A stretch of 64,000 bases of DNA from Micromonospora sp. WMMD1155 (lineage in GTDB: Bacteria; Actinomycetota; Actinomycetes; Mycobacteriales; Micromonosporaceae): the NCBI RefSeq assembly GCF_029581275.1, contig NZ_CP120742.1:7006501-7070500 (forward strand), read 5' to 3'. Of the stretch, positions 1 through 8,492 are shown piece after piece; positions within the stretch are counted from its first letter, which is position 1, and every line of letters begins with the position of its first letter. A model generated the notes under the pieces. That model was given only the letters and a program-made list of their open reading frames with translations, was not told the DNA's origin and did not search any database. The translations under genes were made by a program, and so were the position numbers.

Positions 1-629
1 GACCCACCAGCGGCGTGGTGGAGATGGACGGCGCGCCGGTGACCGGACCCAGCCCGGCCATGGCGGTCGTGTTCCAGGAGTACGGTCGCAGCCTCTACCC
101 CTGGCTGACGGTACGCGGCAACGTCGAGCTTCCGCTGCGGCACAAGAAGCTCTCCCGGGCGCAACGACACAAGCTGGTCGTCGACGCGCTGGAGGCGGTG
201 GGTCTCGCCCACGCCGCCCGGAGCCACCCGTGGCAGCTCTCCGGGGGGATGCAGCAGCGCGTGGCGATCGCGCGGGCGATCGCCTACCAGCCGGATGTGC
301 TGATCATGGACGAGCCGTTCGCGGCGGTGGACGCCCAGACGAGGGCCGACCTGGAGGACCTGGTCCGGGAACTGCACGCCAGCCGGACCATCTCGGTCGT
401 CTTCGTCACCCACGACATCGACGAGTCGGTGTATCTGGGCCAGCGGGTTCTAGTATTGTCCACGTCGCCGACCTGGGTCCAGGAGGACCTCGCGATCGAC
501 CTGCCGCCGGAGCGCGATCAGATCACGACCCGCGCTCTGCCCCGTTTCACGGAACTGCGGACGCACGTCTACGACCAGATCCAGCGGGCCAAGCGCGGGC
601 AGGCTGAGGCCCCGCGATCCACGCGGTGA
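1..629 (+). CDS. ABC transporter ATP-binding protein, SsuB/TauB/NrtD type (5' truncated by window edge)
   Basis: The reading frame is open from base 3, so the gene begins outside the window; the P-loop (Walker A) lies in the missing part. Visible are the Q-loop (VFQEY), signature LSGGMQQR, Walker B LIMDEPF with its D-loop, and the H-loop THD, in the usual order. The motif style (MQQRVAIARAI, FVTHDIDE) is that of the nitrate/sulfonate/taurine importer family, whose ATPase energises uptake of anionic organic solutes at the inner face of the membrane. It is followed after 39 nt by the PaaX-like regulator and lies next to an aromatic-type catabolic cluster, so the cargo may be the substrate degraded there; that link is inferred. 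Confidence 0.9.
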   Translation, partial: PTSGVVEMDGAPVTGPSPAMAVVFQEYGRSLYPWLTVRGNVELPLRHKKLSRAQRHKLVVDALEAVGLAHAARSHPWQLSGGMQQRVAIARAIAYQPDVLIMDEPFAAVDAQTRADLEDLVRELHASRTISVVFVTHDIDESVYLGQRVLVLSTSPTWVQEDLAIDLPPERDQITTRALPRFTELRTHVYDQIQRAKRGQAEAPRSTR

Positions 630-668
630 CCGGCGGCCAGGGCAACGAGTTCGCCGAAGGGAACAGCT

Positions 669-1556
669 GTGGGTAGTCGTCAGCCGAAGCAGTTGTTGCT
701 CGCCTTCTTCGGCGAGCACGTCGTCGACGGCGTCACCGGCCCGATCCGCGCGAGTGTCCTGATCACCGTGCTGGAGGGTGCCGACGTCGCGGCGCCGGCC
801 ACCCGGGCGACCCTCGACCGTCTCGTGCACAGCGGCATCCTGGCCCGCAGCCGCAGTGGCCGGGAGACCCTGTTCTCGCTGACCGAGCACGGCGTCGCGG
901 TGCTGCGCGAGGCGAAGCACCGGGTGCGCGGGCCGCGCCCGTTCGACCCGCAGGGCAGCGGGTGGACGCTCGTCACCTTCTCGATCCCGGAGGGTCAGCG
1001 GACGCTACGGCACCGCCTGCGCTCGACCCTCACCTGGGAGGGCTTCGCGCCGATTCGGGACGGGCTCTGGCTCGCGCCCGGCGAGGTCGACCTGGCCGGG
1101 TCGTTGGAGCCGCTGCGGCAGGATCTCGCGCCCAACACCGTCGTCGCCTTCCACGCCCGCGAACTCGCCGGGTTCCCGATCGGCGAGAGCGTGCGCGCGG
1201 CGTGGGACATCGAGGCGATCCGACGCGCGCACCTCGCGTTCATCGAGGTGTGGGACGACCCGTCGGCGGCGACCATGGCGTCCAGCGCCCTGACCGTACG
1301 GACGATGCTGGTGGCGGACTGGCTCGCGCTGCTGCGCGCCGACCCGAGGCTGCCGGCCGAGTTCATGGACGCGGCGTGGCCCGCCACGCGATCGGTGGAG
1401 ACCTACCGCCGGATGCACGAGAAGCTGGCCGCGGCGTCCGCGGCGGAGTTCGCCGACCTCGTCGCCGCCCGGCCCGCGACTAGGCGCCGAAACGGGTCCG
1501 CAGGTCGGCCTTCCGCACCTTCCCCGACGCCGTCCGCGGCAGCTCGTCAACGATGA
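669..1556 (+). CDS. PaaX-family transcriptional regulator
   Basis: A 295-aa protein with an N-terminal winged-helix domain (about residues 5-80; GPIRASVLITVLEG and the recognition segment ATRATLDRLVHSG), then the PaaX central domain starting near WTLVTFSIPE and a helical C-terminal domain. PaaX proteins repress phenylacetate catabolic genes and respond to phenylacetyl-CoA; relatives control other CoA-dependent aromatic pathways. It uses a GTG start preceded by a purine stretch (GAAGGGAACAGCT). Its last 26 codons overlap the 3' end of the convergent acyl-CoA ligase gene by 77 nt, and this tail (rich in P, S and R) looks like antisense of that gene rather than a conserved part. The ligase beside it makes acyl-CoA, a plausible ligand. 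Confidence 0.85.
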   Translation: MGSRQPKQLLLAFFGEHVVDGVTGPIRASVLITVLEGADVAAPATRATLDRLVHSGILARSRSGRETLFSLTEHGVAVLREAKHRVRGPRPFDPQGSGWTLVTFSIPEGQRTLRHRLRSTLTWEGFAPIRDGLWLAPGEVDLAGSLEPLRQDLAPNTVVAFHARELAGFPIGESVRAAWDIEAIRRAHLAFIEVWDDPSAATMASSALTVRTMLVADWLALLRADPRLPAEFMDAAWPATRSVETYRRMHEKLAAASAAEFADLVAARPATRRRNGSAGRPSAPSPTPSAAARQR

Positions 1557-3006
1557 CGACGTTCTTCGGGAGTTTGTAGCGCGCGATCCTGCCGTCGAGG
1601 CACGCCCGGACGGTGTCGGTGTCCACCGCGGCCCCCTCCCGCACTGTCACGATCGCCCACGGCACCTCCCCCCAACGCTCGTCCGGGACCCCGATGACCG
1701 CCGCCGAGGTCACCCCGTCGACCTCGGTGAGGAGCTGTTCGATTTCGAGCGGGTAGATGTTCTCGCCCCCCGAAATGATCATGTCTTTCAGCCGGCCGGA
1801 GATGTAGAGGTAGCCGTCGGAGTCCAGGTAGCCCAGGTCGCCGGAGCGGAACCACCCGTCCGCGGTGAACGCCTCGGCCGTCGCCTCCGGAAGCCCGTGG
1901 TAGCCGGGGAAGACGTTGGGGCCGGTCACCTCGATCTCGCCGACAGCGCCGGTCGGCAGCACCGCACCCGTCGCATCGGTGATCCGCACGTCGGTGAAGA
2001 AGTGCGGCAGACCGACGCTGCCCTGCTTGACGCGGGTCATCGTCGCGGGCAGCGCGGTCGCGCCCGGCGACGCCTCGGTCATGCCGTAACCCTGCGAGAA
2101 CGACAGACCCCGCTGCTCGTACGCGTTGAGGATGCGGGCCGGCACCGCCGAACCGCCGCAGGTGAGCTTCGTCAGCGTCGACAGGTCAGTCGACGCCCAG
2201 GTGGGATGGTCGGCCATCAACTGGTACGTGGTCGGCACCCCGCTGAGCATGGTGACCCCGTGCCGCTCGATCTGCGCCAGCGCGCGGCCCGGCTCGAAGC
2301 CCTTCTCCACGACCATCGTGGCGCCCTTGAGGATGACCGGTAGCGCGCCCATCCCGAGCGAGGCGACGTGGAACAGCGGCGAGATCATGAGCGCGACATC
2401 GGTGGAGACGACGTCGTAGTCGACCACGCAGTTGAGCGCCACCCAGGTGAGGTTGCCGTGGGTCAGCACGGCACCCTTGGGCCGACCGGTCGTGCCAGAC
2501 GTGTAGACGATCGCCGCCGGATCCCGGTGCGCGGTGTCGGTGTGGCCGGTGATCCCGGCGGCGCTGCGCGCCAGGTGAGCCAGCCCGGGGCGGTCCGCTG
2601 TGCCCTCGCCGGTGACGACGACGTGCGGGGTCCGGGCGGTCGACGCGGCGGCTGCGACCGGCACCGCGAAGTCCGGATCGTGGATCAGCACCAGCGCGTC
2701 GCAGTCCGCGAGCAGGTACGCGATCTCCGGTGCGGCGAGCCGGGTGTTGACCGGTACGAACACGGCCCCCACCTGCGCCGCCCCGAACATCACCTGAAGG
2801 AACTCGGGGCTGTTCTCACCCAGGTAGGCGACGGAGTCACCCTTGTCGACGCCCCACTCCCGGAGCACCGCCGCGATCCGGTCCGCCGCGTCGGCGAACT
2901 CGCCGTACGTCAGTGTCGAGCCGTCGCCGTGGACGAGGGCGACCTTGTCCGGGGACTTGAGGCGGCGCTTGGTCAACCAGGCGCCGATTCCGTGCTGGTG
3001 CATCAT
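1480..3006 (-). CDS. AMP-forming acyl-CoA synthetase (FadD/aromatic acid-CoA ligase type)
   Basis: A 508-aa ANL-superfamily enzyme that would activate a carboxylic acid to its CoA thioester with ATP. Motifs in order: the P-loop-like YTSGTTGRPKGAV (about residue 168), GYGMTEAS adenylate-binding motif, the hinge segment SGDLGYLDSDGYLYISGR, and the C-terminal catalytic lysine in PRTASGKVRK. Start ATG-ATG is preceded by GGGAG. It is the last gene of a minus-strand run (IclR, SDR, amidohydrolase, MaoC, ligase) with 57 nt to the MaoC gene, so it likely works in the same degradation route. The acid it prefers (fatty, aromatic or terpenoid) cannot be told from sequence. Confidence 0.9.
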   Translation of the reverse strand: MMHQHGIGAWLTKRRLKSPDKVALVHGDGSTLTYGEFADAADRIAAVLREWGVDKGDSVAYLGENSPEFLQVMFGAAQVGAVFVPVNTRLAAPEIAYLLADCDALVLIHDPDFAVPVAAAASTARTPHVVVTGEGTADRPGLAHLARSAAGITGHTDTAHRDPAAIVYTSGTTGRPKGAVLTHGNLTWVALNCVVDYDVVSTDVALMISPLFHVASLGMGALPVILKGATMVVEKGFEPGRALAQIERHGVTMLSGVPTTYQLMADHPTWASTDLSTLTKLTCGGSAVPARILNAYEQRGLSFSQGYGMTEASPGATALPATMTRVKQGSVGLPHFFTDVRITDATGAVLPTGAVGEIEVTGPNVFPGYHGLPEATAEAFTADGWFRSGDLGYLDSDGYLYISGRLKDMIISGGENIYPLEIEQLLTEVDGVTSAAVIGVPDERWGEVPWAIVTVREGAAVDTDTVRACLDGRIARYKLPKNVVIVDELPRTASGKVRKADLRTRFGA

Positions 3007-3063
3007 CAGTCTCCCGGTGGTGGAGGTGGTGTGCTCACCCGGCTCGGCGGACGCCCCCGGGGC

Positions 3064-3516
3064 TCAGGCGTAGAACCGGTAGAGCCCGCGTGCGACGACC
3101 GCCGGTTTGGTCCCACCCTCGATCTCGATGGTCTGGTCGACGGCGATCTGGTAGCCGCCGCGCACCTCGACGACCTCGACGACGGTCGCCCGCATGCGCA
3201 CCCGCGCCCCGACCACGACCGGGGCGGGGAACCGCACCTTGTCGAGGCCGTAGTTGACCTTCGTGGTCACGCCCTTGACCTCCAACAGCTCCGTCCAGAA
3301 CGGGACGGCGAGGGAGAGGGTGAGGAAGCCGTGCGCGACCGGGGCGCCGAACGGGCCGGTCCTGGCCCGTTCGGGATCGACGTGGATCCACTGGTGGTCG
3401 TCCGTGGCGTCGGCGAACAGGTCCACCTGGTCCTGGGTGACCGTGCGGTACTCGGTGTGCCCGAGATCGGTGCCGGCGAAGTCGCCCAGCCGCTCGTAGG
3501 TGATTGTCGTCGTCAT
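3064..3516 (-). CDS. MaoC-family (R)-enoyl-CoA hydratase
   Basis: A 150-aa single hot-dog domain protein. The hydratase signature is clear: DATDDHQWIHVD followed by GPFGAPVAHGFLTLSL, which carries the catalytic Asp/His pair of the MaoC/R-hydratase family. These enzymes add water to an enoyl-CoA. The ATG at 3516 is chosen because it begins the conserved domain and has GAGAGGAAA seven bases upstream; the frame stays open further upstream but only as antisense or out-of-frame sequence of the amidohydrolase. It sits 17 nt after that gene and 57 nt before the acyl-CoA ligase, so the product most likely hydrates an intermediate made by the ligase and the SDR. Confidence 0.88.
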   Translation of the reverse strand: MTTTITYERLGDFAGTDLGHTEYRTVTQDQVDLFADATDDHQWIHVDPERARTGPFGAPVAHGFLTLSLAVPFWTELLEVKGVTTKVNYGLDKVRFPAPVVVGARVRMRATVVEVVEVRGGYQIAVDQTIEIEGGTKPAVVARGLYRFYA

Positions 3517-3533
3517 GGCGTTTCCTCTCGTCG

Positions 3534-4415
3534 TCACCGGGCGAGGCCCAGCAGGCGGGCCGCGTTGTCCTTGAGGATTCCCGGGAGCACGTCCGGCTTG
3601 AGGTCGGTCGTCTGCACGTCGCGCAGCCACCGGTCGGGGGTGAGCAGGGGGTAGTCGGTGCCGAAGAGCACCCGTCGCTTCAACACCGAGTTGGCGTAGC
3701 GCACCAACTCCGCCGGGAAGTACTTCGGGCTCCAGCCGGACAGGTCGATCCAGGTGTTGTGCTTGTGCGTGGCGACCGACAACGCCTCGTCCTGCCAGGG
3801 CACCGACGGATGGGCCATGATGATCTGCAGGTCGGGGAAGTCCGCCGCGATCGGGTCGAGCAGGATCGGATTGGACAGGCCGAGCCGCAGGCCGTAGCCG
3901 CCGGGGGTGCCCGCGCCGATGCCGGTCTGCCCGGTGTGGAACAACGCCGGGACGCCCGCGCGTTCGAGCAGGCCCCACAGCGGTGCGTACTCGTCGTGGC
4001 TCGGGTCGAAACCCTGCACGGTGGGGTGGAACTTGAAGCCGCGTACACCCTCGTCCTCGATCAGCCGGGTGGCGAGGTCGAGGGCCGCCTCCCCGGTGCG
4101 CGGATCGACCGAGCCGAACGGGATGAGCACGTCGGCGTGCTCGGCCGCCGCGCGGGCGATGTCGGCGCTCGACAGCGGCTGGTGCCTCAGCTGGGTACGC
4201 GCGTCCACCGTGAAGACGACCGCCGCCATGCGCCGCTCGCGGTAGTACCGCGCCACCTCACCGACCGCCGGTCGTGGGCCGTCCGTCCGGAAGTACGCCG
4301 ACGCCGCCGCCACGAGAGGTTCCGGCAGTGAGCCGTGGCCGTGGTCGTCGACCTCGATGTGCACGTGCATGTCGATCGCCGTCACCGTGTCGAGGTCGAT
4401 CGCGGGCTGGTACAT
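3534..4415 (-). CDS. Amidohydrolase-2 family metal-dependent hydrolase/decarboxylase
   Basis: A 293-aa TIM-barrel protein of the amidohydrolase-2 family (the family of ACMSD and resorcylate decarboxylase). The N-terminal metal motif is present as DMHVHIE, the second-shell lysine/histidine region as GFKFHPTVQGF, the His of strand 6 as MAHPSVPW, and the catalytic Asp as FGTDYPLL. Enzymes of this family either hydrolyse lactone/amide bonds or decarboxylate aromatic acids; which applies here is unknown. The start ATG has AAGG eight bases upstream. It lies 23 nt after the SDR and 17 nt before MaoC, in an obvious operon, which suggests a step between ring attack and CoA-dependent breakdown. Confidence 0.85.
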   Translation of the reverse strand: MYQPAIDLDTVTAIDMHVHIEVDDHGHGSLPEPLVAAASAYFRTDGPRPAVGEVARYYRERRMAAVVFTVDARTQLRHQPLSSADIARAAAEHADVLIPFGSVDPRTGEAALDLATRLIEDEGVRGFKFHPTVQGFDPSHDEYAPLWGLLERAGVPALFHTGQTGIGAGTPGGYGLRLGLSNPILLDPIAADFPDLQIIMAHPSVPWQDEALSVATHKHNTWIDLSGWSPKYFPAELVRYANSVLKRRVLFGTDYPLLTPDRWLRDVQTTDLKPDVLPGILKDNAARLLGLAR

Positions 4416-4438
4416 GGGGTCAACCTTCGTCGGGCGGG

Positions 4439-5365
4439 TCAGGACGCCGCGGGCTCGAACTCCTCCGGGAGTTTCGGGAAGCGTTCGCCGACGCTCTGCG
4501 CCGCGCCGGCGAACGTCGTCGGCCAGGCGTCCACCAGCGCGTCGTACGTCCAGCCGCCCTCGCGGTACGCGGTCAACGCCGCCTCCGGGTGCGTCCAGAT
4601 CTGCAGGCGGTCCCCACCGACGCCGATCACCTGCCCGGTCACCGAGGCCGCCGCGTCGGAGCCGAGGAACGCGACGAGCCCGGCCACGTCGTCCGCCGTG
4701 CCGAACCCCAGATCGTGTCGGAAGAACGCGGGCATCGGCTCACCGTTCGCCTCGGCCCGTACCGCCGCCGCGAAGTAGGGGACGGTGGCGGTCATCGCGG
4801 TCGCGGCGACCGGGACGACGGTATTGGCGGTGATACCGGCCCGTTCGAGTTCCAGCGCCCAGGTGCGGACCATGCCGACGATGCCGGCCTTGGCCGCCGC
4901 GTAGTTGGTCTGGCCGAAGGTGCCCCGCTGCCCGGTGGGTGACCCGACGCAGATGATCCGCCCGCCCGCACCGGCCTGCCGCATGTGCTGCACCGCCTCG
5001 CGCACGGTGGTGAAGGTGCCACGCAGGTGCACGTTGATGACGGTGTCGAAGTCGTCGTCACTCATCTTCCACAGCACGGTGTCGCGCAGGACGCCCGCGT
5101 TGGTGACGAGGATGTCCAGGCGCCCGAACTGCCCGACGGCGGTGCTGACGAGTTCTTTCGCGGTCTCGGTCGGACCGACGGGTGCGACGACCGCGACGGC
5201 CCGGCCGCCGGACGCCTGGATCGCCGTCACCGCGTCGGCCGTGGCGTCGGCGTCGACGTCGTTGACCACGACAGCCGCGCCGCGCCGCGCCAACTCGAGC
5301 GCGTAGGCGAGGCCCAGACCGCGCCCGGCCCCGGTGACGATGGCGACTTTGCCGTCCAGTGACAT
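4439..5365 (-). CDS. Short-chain dehydrogenase/reductase (3-hydroxyacyl-CoA dehydrogenase-like)
   Basis: A 308-aa classical SDR with NAD(P)-binding TGAGRGLGLAYA at residues 12-23, the structural NAG motif (VTNAGVLRD), catalytic Ser in CVGSPTGQRG and catalytic YAAAK. The C-terminal extension (after about residue 250) matches the type seen in multifunctional beta-oxidation-like hydroxyacyl dehydrogenases, not FabG, which is shorter. The ATG at 5365 begins at the conserved LDGKVAIVTG strand and has AGGGAG upstream. It heads the run SDR, amidohydrolase, MaoC, ligase, and the short palindromic region in front of it may be the IclR operator. Likely role: oxidation of a hydroxyl intermediate with NAD. 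Confidence 0.9.
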   Translation of the reverse strand: MSLDGKVAIVTGAGRGLGLAYALELARRGAAVVVNDVDADATADAVTAIQASGGRAVAVVAPVGPTETAKELVSTAVGQFGRLDILVTNAGVLRDTVLWKMSDDDFDTVINVHLRGTFTTVREAVQHMRQAGAGGRIICVGSPTGQRGTFGQTNYAAAKAGIVGMVRTWALELERAGITANTVVPVAATAMTATVPYFAAAVRAEANGEPMPAFFRHDLGFGTADDVAGLVAFLGSDAAASVTGQVIGVGGDRLQIWTHPEAALTAYREGGWTYDALVDAWPTTFAGAAQSVGERFPKLPEEFEPAAS

Positions 5366-5422
5366 GAGCGCTCCCTGCCGTCGATGGTGGACCTCCGGGT
5401 ACCACGCGCACCGGCAACGTAA

Positions 5423-5454
5423 TGCAGAATTTGATCGGGCGTCAACGATCTGCA
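5423..5454. promoter_or_regulatory. Inverted repeat TGCAGA/TCTGCA between iclR-type gene and SDR gene
   Basis: Perfect 6-bp arms TGCAGA (5423-5428) and TCTGCA (5449-5454), with nested TTGA/TCAA arms at 5431-5434 and 5442-5445 that share nearly the same centre. It overlaps the stop codon of the IclR-type gene and lies 58-90 nt before the SDR start, so it is placed for a repressor or activator of the SDR operon. IclR-family proteins bind short palindromes of this kind; the assignment is an inference. Confidence 0.35.
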
Positions 5455-6197
5455 GTCTTTCCCAGTGCCCGGGAGAGCGCCCGGCCCGCCGCCCGCACCA
5501 GCGGGGCCAGCGCCACCGGGTCCGCCCGGTCGTGGGCGACCACCAGGGAGATCGCCGCCACCACACCCTCCGGTACGCGGATCGGCGCGGCCACCGAGAG
5601 GGCGTCCATCGTGACCTGGCGGTCGCTGACCGCGTACCCGACCCGGCGTACCTCGGCGAGGCGGCGGCGCAGCCGCCTCGGGTCGGTGACGGTCATCTCG
5701 GTGTACCGCTCCAACGGCGCGGCCAGCACCTGCTCCTGCACGTCGACCGGCGCGTGGGCGAGCAGCACCAGCCCGACTCCGGTGGCGTGCAACGCGAAGC
5801 GGCCGCCGACCCGGGTGAGCACGGGCACCGCGTGCCGCCCGGAGATCCGTTCGATGAAGACGAGTTCGAGGTCCTGCCGGACGGCGAGTTGGACGTTCTC
5901 GTGGGTTACCTCGTACAGGTCCTCCATGACCGGTAGCGCGAGCTCGCGCAACCCCAGCCCTCTCGGTGCGAGCGAACCCACCTCCCACAGGCGCAGGCCG
6001 ATCCGGTACCGCCCGTCGTCGCCGCGCTCCAGCGCCCCCCACGCGACCAACTCCGCGGCCCGTCTGTGCACAGTGGGCACCGGCAACCCGGAGCGCCGGG
6101 CCAGCTCGCTCAGGGTCAGCGCCGGGGTGGTCGGGCTGAACGCGTCGAGCATCGCCAGCACCTTGCTCGTCACCGACCGTCCCGGTTGCGCGCGCAC
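5442..6197 (-). CDS. IclR-family transcriptional regulator
   Basis: A 251-aa regulator with an N-terminal winged helix-turn-helix (residues about 8-62; SELARRSGLPVPTVHRRAAELVAWG) and a C-terminal GAF-like ligand-binding domain (ERISGRHAVPVLTRVGGRFALHATGVGLVLLAH and GVVAAISLV are its characteristic segments). IclR proteins commonly control aromatic and carbon catabolic operons. The GTG start is placed just before the HTH. It is transcribed in the same direction as, and immediately upstream of, the SDR/amidohydrolase/MaoC/ligase genes, and downstream of the Rieske operon, so it is the natural local controller of either or both. Confidence 0.88.
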   Translation of the reverse strand: MRAQPGRSVTSKVLAMLDAFSPTTPALTLSELARRSGLPVPTVHRRAAELVAWGALERGDDGRYRIGLRLWEVGSLAPRGLGLRELALPVMEDLYEVTHENVQLAVRQDLELVFIERISGRHAVPVLTRVGGRFALHATGVGLVLLAHAPVDVQEQVLAAPLERYTEMTVTDPRRLRRRLAEVRRVGYAVSDRQVTMDALSVAAPIRVPEGVVAAISLVVAHDRADPVALAPLVRAAGRALSRALGKTADR

Positions 6198-6227
6198 TCC
6201 GCCATCATCCCCGCCCGCGCCGGTCGG

Positions 6228-7181
6228 TCACAGCTCCAGCACGAGTCGGGGCGTACGGGCCCGGGACACGCAGATCATCATGGTGTCCCCGGCAGCCCGT
6301 TCCTGGGCGGTGAGCAGGCTGTCGCGGTGATCCGGCACCCCGTCGAGCACCGGCGTCTCACAGGTGCCGCAGGTGCCCTCCCGGCAGGACGAGAGGACCG
6401 ACACGCCGGCCTCCTCGACCGCCTGCAGGATCGGCGTGCCCGGCGGCACGGTGACCGTCCGCCCGGAGAGCACCAGCTCGACCTCGATGGTCGTCTCCTG
6501 CCCGCCGGGGGCGGCCGACGGCGTGAAGCGCTCGACGTGCAGTCGACCGGGCGGCCAGCCACGGCATTGCTCCTCGACCGCCGTGAGCAGTGGTTCCGGT
6601 CCGCAGCAGTAGACCAACCCGTCGGTCGGCCGACCCAGCAACCCGGTCAGGTCGAGCAACCCGGTCTCGTCCTGCGGACACAGGCTCACCCGGTCGCCGT
6701 ACCTCTCCCGCAGGGTGGTGGCGAAGGCCATGGTGGCGCGGCTGCGGCCCCCGTACACCAGCCGCCAGTCGGCGCCCGCGGCGTCGGCGGCGGCGACCAT
6801 CGGGACGATGGGTGTGATGCCGATGCCACCGGCGACGAAGAGGTATCGCCGTGCCGCGACCAGCCGGAAGGTGTTGCGGGGCCCGCGCACCCGGACGGTC
6901 GCGCCGACGGTGAGCCGCTCATGCGCCAGCCGGGAGCCGCCGCGCCCGTCCGGTTCGCGCTGCACGGCGATGCGCAGGATCGACCGGTCCGCCGGGTCGC
7001 CGCAGAGCGAGTACTGGCGGGTCAGCCCGGTGCCCAACTCCAGGTCGATGTGCGCGCCCGGCATCCAGTCGGGCAGGTCACCACCGTCCGGCCGACCCAG
7101 GCTGATCGCGACGACCTCCGCCGCCACCTGCTCCCGGCGGGTGACCACCAGCTCCACGCCGGCCGACTCGTCCACCGTCAC
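6228..7181 (-). CDS. Ferredoxin-NAD(P)H reductase component of a Rieske oxygenase (phthalate dioxygenase reductase/VanB family)
   Basis: A 317-aa flavin plus [2Fe-2S] protein. Domain order is flavin domain (RQYSLCG, the RxYS flavin motif), NAD-binding domain (GGIGITPI and CCGPEPLL), then a C-terminal plant-type ferredoxin with CREGTCGTC and a fourth cysteine in MMICVSRA. This order is that of the phthalate dioxygenase reductase family, and the length matches. The GTG start at 7181 overlaps the stop of the upstream small gene as GTGA; starting there gives the family's usual length, whereas longer versions read through the small gene. It would carry electrons from NADH to the Rieske protein encoded two genes upstream. 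Confidence 0.92.
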   Translation of the reverse strand: MTVDESAGVELVVTRREQVAAEVVAISLGRPDGGDLPDWMPGAHIDLELGTGLTRQYSLCGDPADRSILRIAVQREPDGRGGSRLAHERLTVGATVRVRGPRNTFRLVAARRYLFVAGGIGITPIVPMVAAADAAGADWRLVYGGRSRATMAFATTLRERYGDRVSLCPQDETGLLDLTGLLGRPTDGLVYCCGPEPLLTAVEEQCRGWPPGRLHVERFTPSAAPGGQETTIEVELVLSGRTVTVPPGTPILQAVEEAGVSVLSSCREGTCGTCETPVLDGVPDHRDSLLTAQERAAGDTMMICVSRARTPRLVLEL

Positions 7182-7384
7182 GCCGGCATCGCCAGCCGGG
7201 TCGGCGGTTCGGACGAGGGCACGGCCGCGCCCTGGTGGCCCTGCGGGTGGGCGAGCAGCCACTCCCACAGCTCGATCGGCTCCTCGGCGAGACGCTCCGC
7301 GCCGCAGTGACAGCTCCCCCGCAGGATGTCGGTGCCCGGCAACCAGTGGACCCGGTAGAGCCGCTCCCCGGCCCGGTCGCTCAC
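7178..7384 (-). CDS. Small Cys/His protein coupled to the Rieske oxygenase operon
   Basis: A 68-aa protein of unknown function, containing a CHCG motif in the segment GSCHCGAERL and a Trp-rich stretch ELWEWLLAHPQGH. It is placed between the oxygenase and the reductase with GTGA overlaps at both ends (7384 and 7181), so all three are translationally coupled and its product is probably made in step with them. The sequence suggests a small metal-binding or partner protein of the oxygenase; no family is recognised beyond that. Third codon positions are strongly G/C biased, supporting a real gene. Confidence 0.75.
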   Translation of the reverse strand: MSDRAGERLYRVHWLPGTDILRGSCHCGAERLAEEPIELWEWLLAHPQGHQGAAVPSSEPPTRLAMPA

Positions 7385-8424
7385 CGCGGCGCTCCCACCG
7401 TCCCCGACCCGACCAGGCGGGCCAACAGCCGCCGGGCGGCCAGGCCCCCGGTGTCGATGTTGATGCTCAACTCCTGGTAGCGGTCCGGCTCAGCGGCGAT
7501 CACCTTCTCCAGGATGTCGAGCGCCGTCACGTCCTGCATCACCACCGTGTGGTTGCTGTCGTGCAGGTACTCGCTGACCGACTCGTCGTCGACGGCGAAG
7601 TCGCGCGCCACGGCCCAGAAGTCGTAGGTGGTGTGCTCGGTCGACGGGGTGATCGCGTACACGATCTCGGCGTGGAAGGCCTTGTCGTCCGCACCCTCGG
7701 CCGGCGGATAGACGCCCTGCGGCGCTATCCGGCTGTGCAGGAGGTAGAGACAGGGCGGGTGGTACTCGATGTCCTGCCACCGGGTGATCCGACCCTGGAT
7801 CCCGGTCGAGCGCGCGTAGAACGGTGGACACGCGGCGTCGTCCATGTGCCGGCTGACGTAGACGATGCCCCGGTCCTCGTCCACGGTGGTGGTGATCGGG
7901 GTGTCGGCCACCTCCGGCGTGCCGATGTAGCCGCCGTGCAGGTACGTCTCATGGGACAGGTCCATCAGGTTGTCCACCAGCAGGCCGTACCGCGCGTTCA
8001 ACGGGGCCATGCCCCGCACCACGGCGTAGCGGGGGTCCGCCAGCCAGGGCGCGCGGGGAATCGTCGTCGGGTCGGCCCGGTCCAGGTCACCGATCCAGAC
8101 CCAGACGAAGGAGTCCTGTTCCACCACCGGGAACGAGACGACCCGGGCGGTGCGCGGGATGCGCTGCTGACCGGGTACGAAGACGCACGCGCCGGTCGGG
8201 TCGTAGGTGAAGCCGTGGTAGCCGCAGACGATAGTGTCGCCGTCGAGCCGGCTCCCCGACAGCGGGAAGCGCCGGTGCACGCACCGGTCGGCGAGGGCGA
8301 CCGCCTGTCCGGCGCCGGTGCGGTACAGCACCATCGGCTCGCCGAGCACCGTACGGGCCAGCAGGTCCCGACCGACCTCAGCGGCGTAGGCCGCCACATA
8401 CCACTGGTTACGAGCGAATGCCAT
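7381..8424 (-). CDS. Rieske [2Fe-2S] aromatic oxygenase (VanA/dicamba monooxygenase-like)
   Basis: A 347-aa terminal oxygenase. The Rieske cluster ligands are C48-H50 (CVHRRFPL) and C67-H70 (CGYHGFTY). The mononuclear iron site region follows as NLMDLSHETYLHGG with its Asp and two His. The opening MAFARNQWYVAA and overall length match single-component-alpha oxygenases such as vanillate demethylase VanA and dicamba O-demethylase, which demethylate or hydroxylate aromatic methyl ethers and related compounds. The ATG at 8424 has GGAGGG upstream and begins the family's conserved N-terminus. It is the first gene of a three-gene coupled operon and lies 69 nt from a 31-bp palindrome. Confidence 0.92.
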   Translation of the reverse strand: MAFARNQWYVAAYAAEVGRDLLARTVLGEPMVLYRTGAGQAVALADRCVHRRFPLSGSRLDGDTIVCGYHGFTYDPTGACVFVPGQQRIPRTARVVSFPVVEQDSFVWVWIGDLDRADPTTIPRAPWLADPRYAVVRGMAPLNARYGLLVDNLMDLSHETYLHGGYIGTPEVADTPITTTVDEDRGIVYVSRHMDDAACPPFYARSTGIQGRITRWQDIEYHPPCLYLLHSRIAPQGVYPPAEGADDKAFHAEIVYAITPSTEHTTYDFWAVARDFAVDDESVSEYLHDSNHTVVMQDVTALDILEKVIAAEPDRYQELSINIDTGGLAARRLLARLVGSGTVGAPR

Positions 8425-8492
8425 GCGATCGACCCTCCAGCCAGACGAACGTCGATGGAGTCGAATCATCCCGCGCGCCCTCCGCAGCGGAG

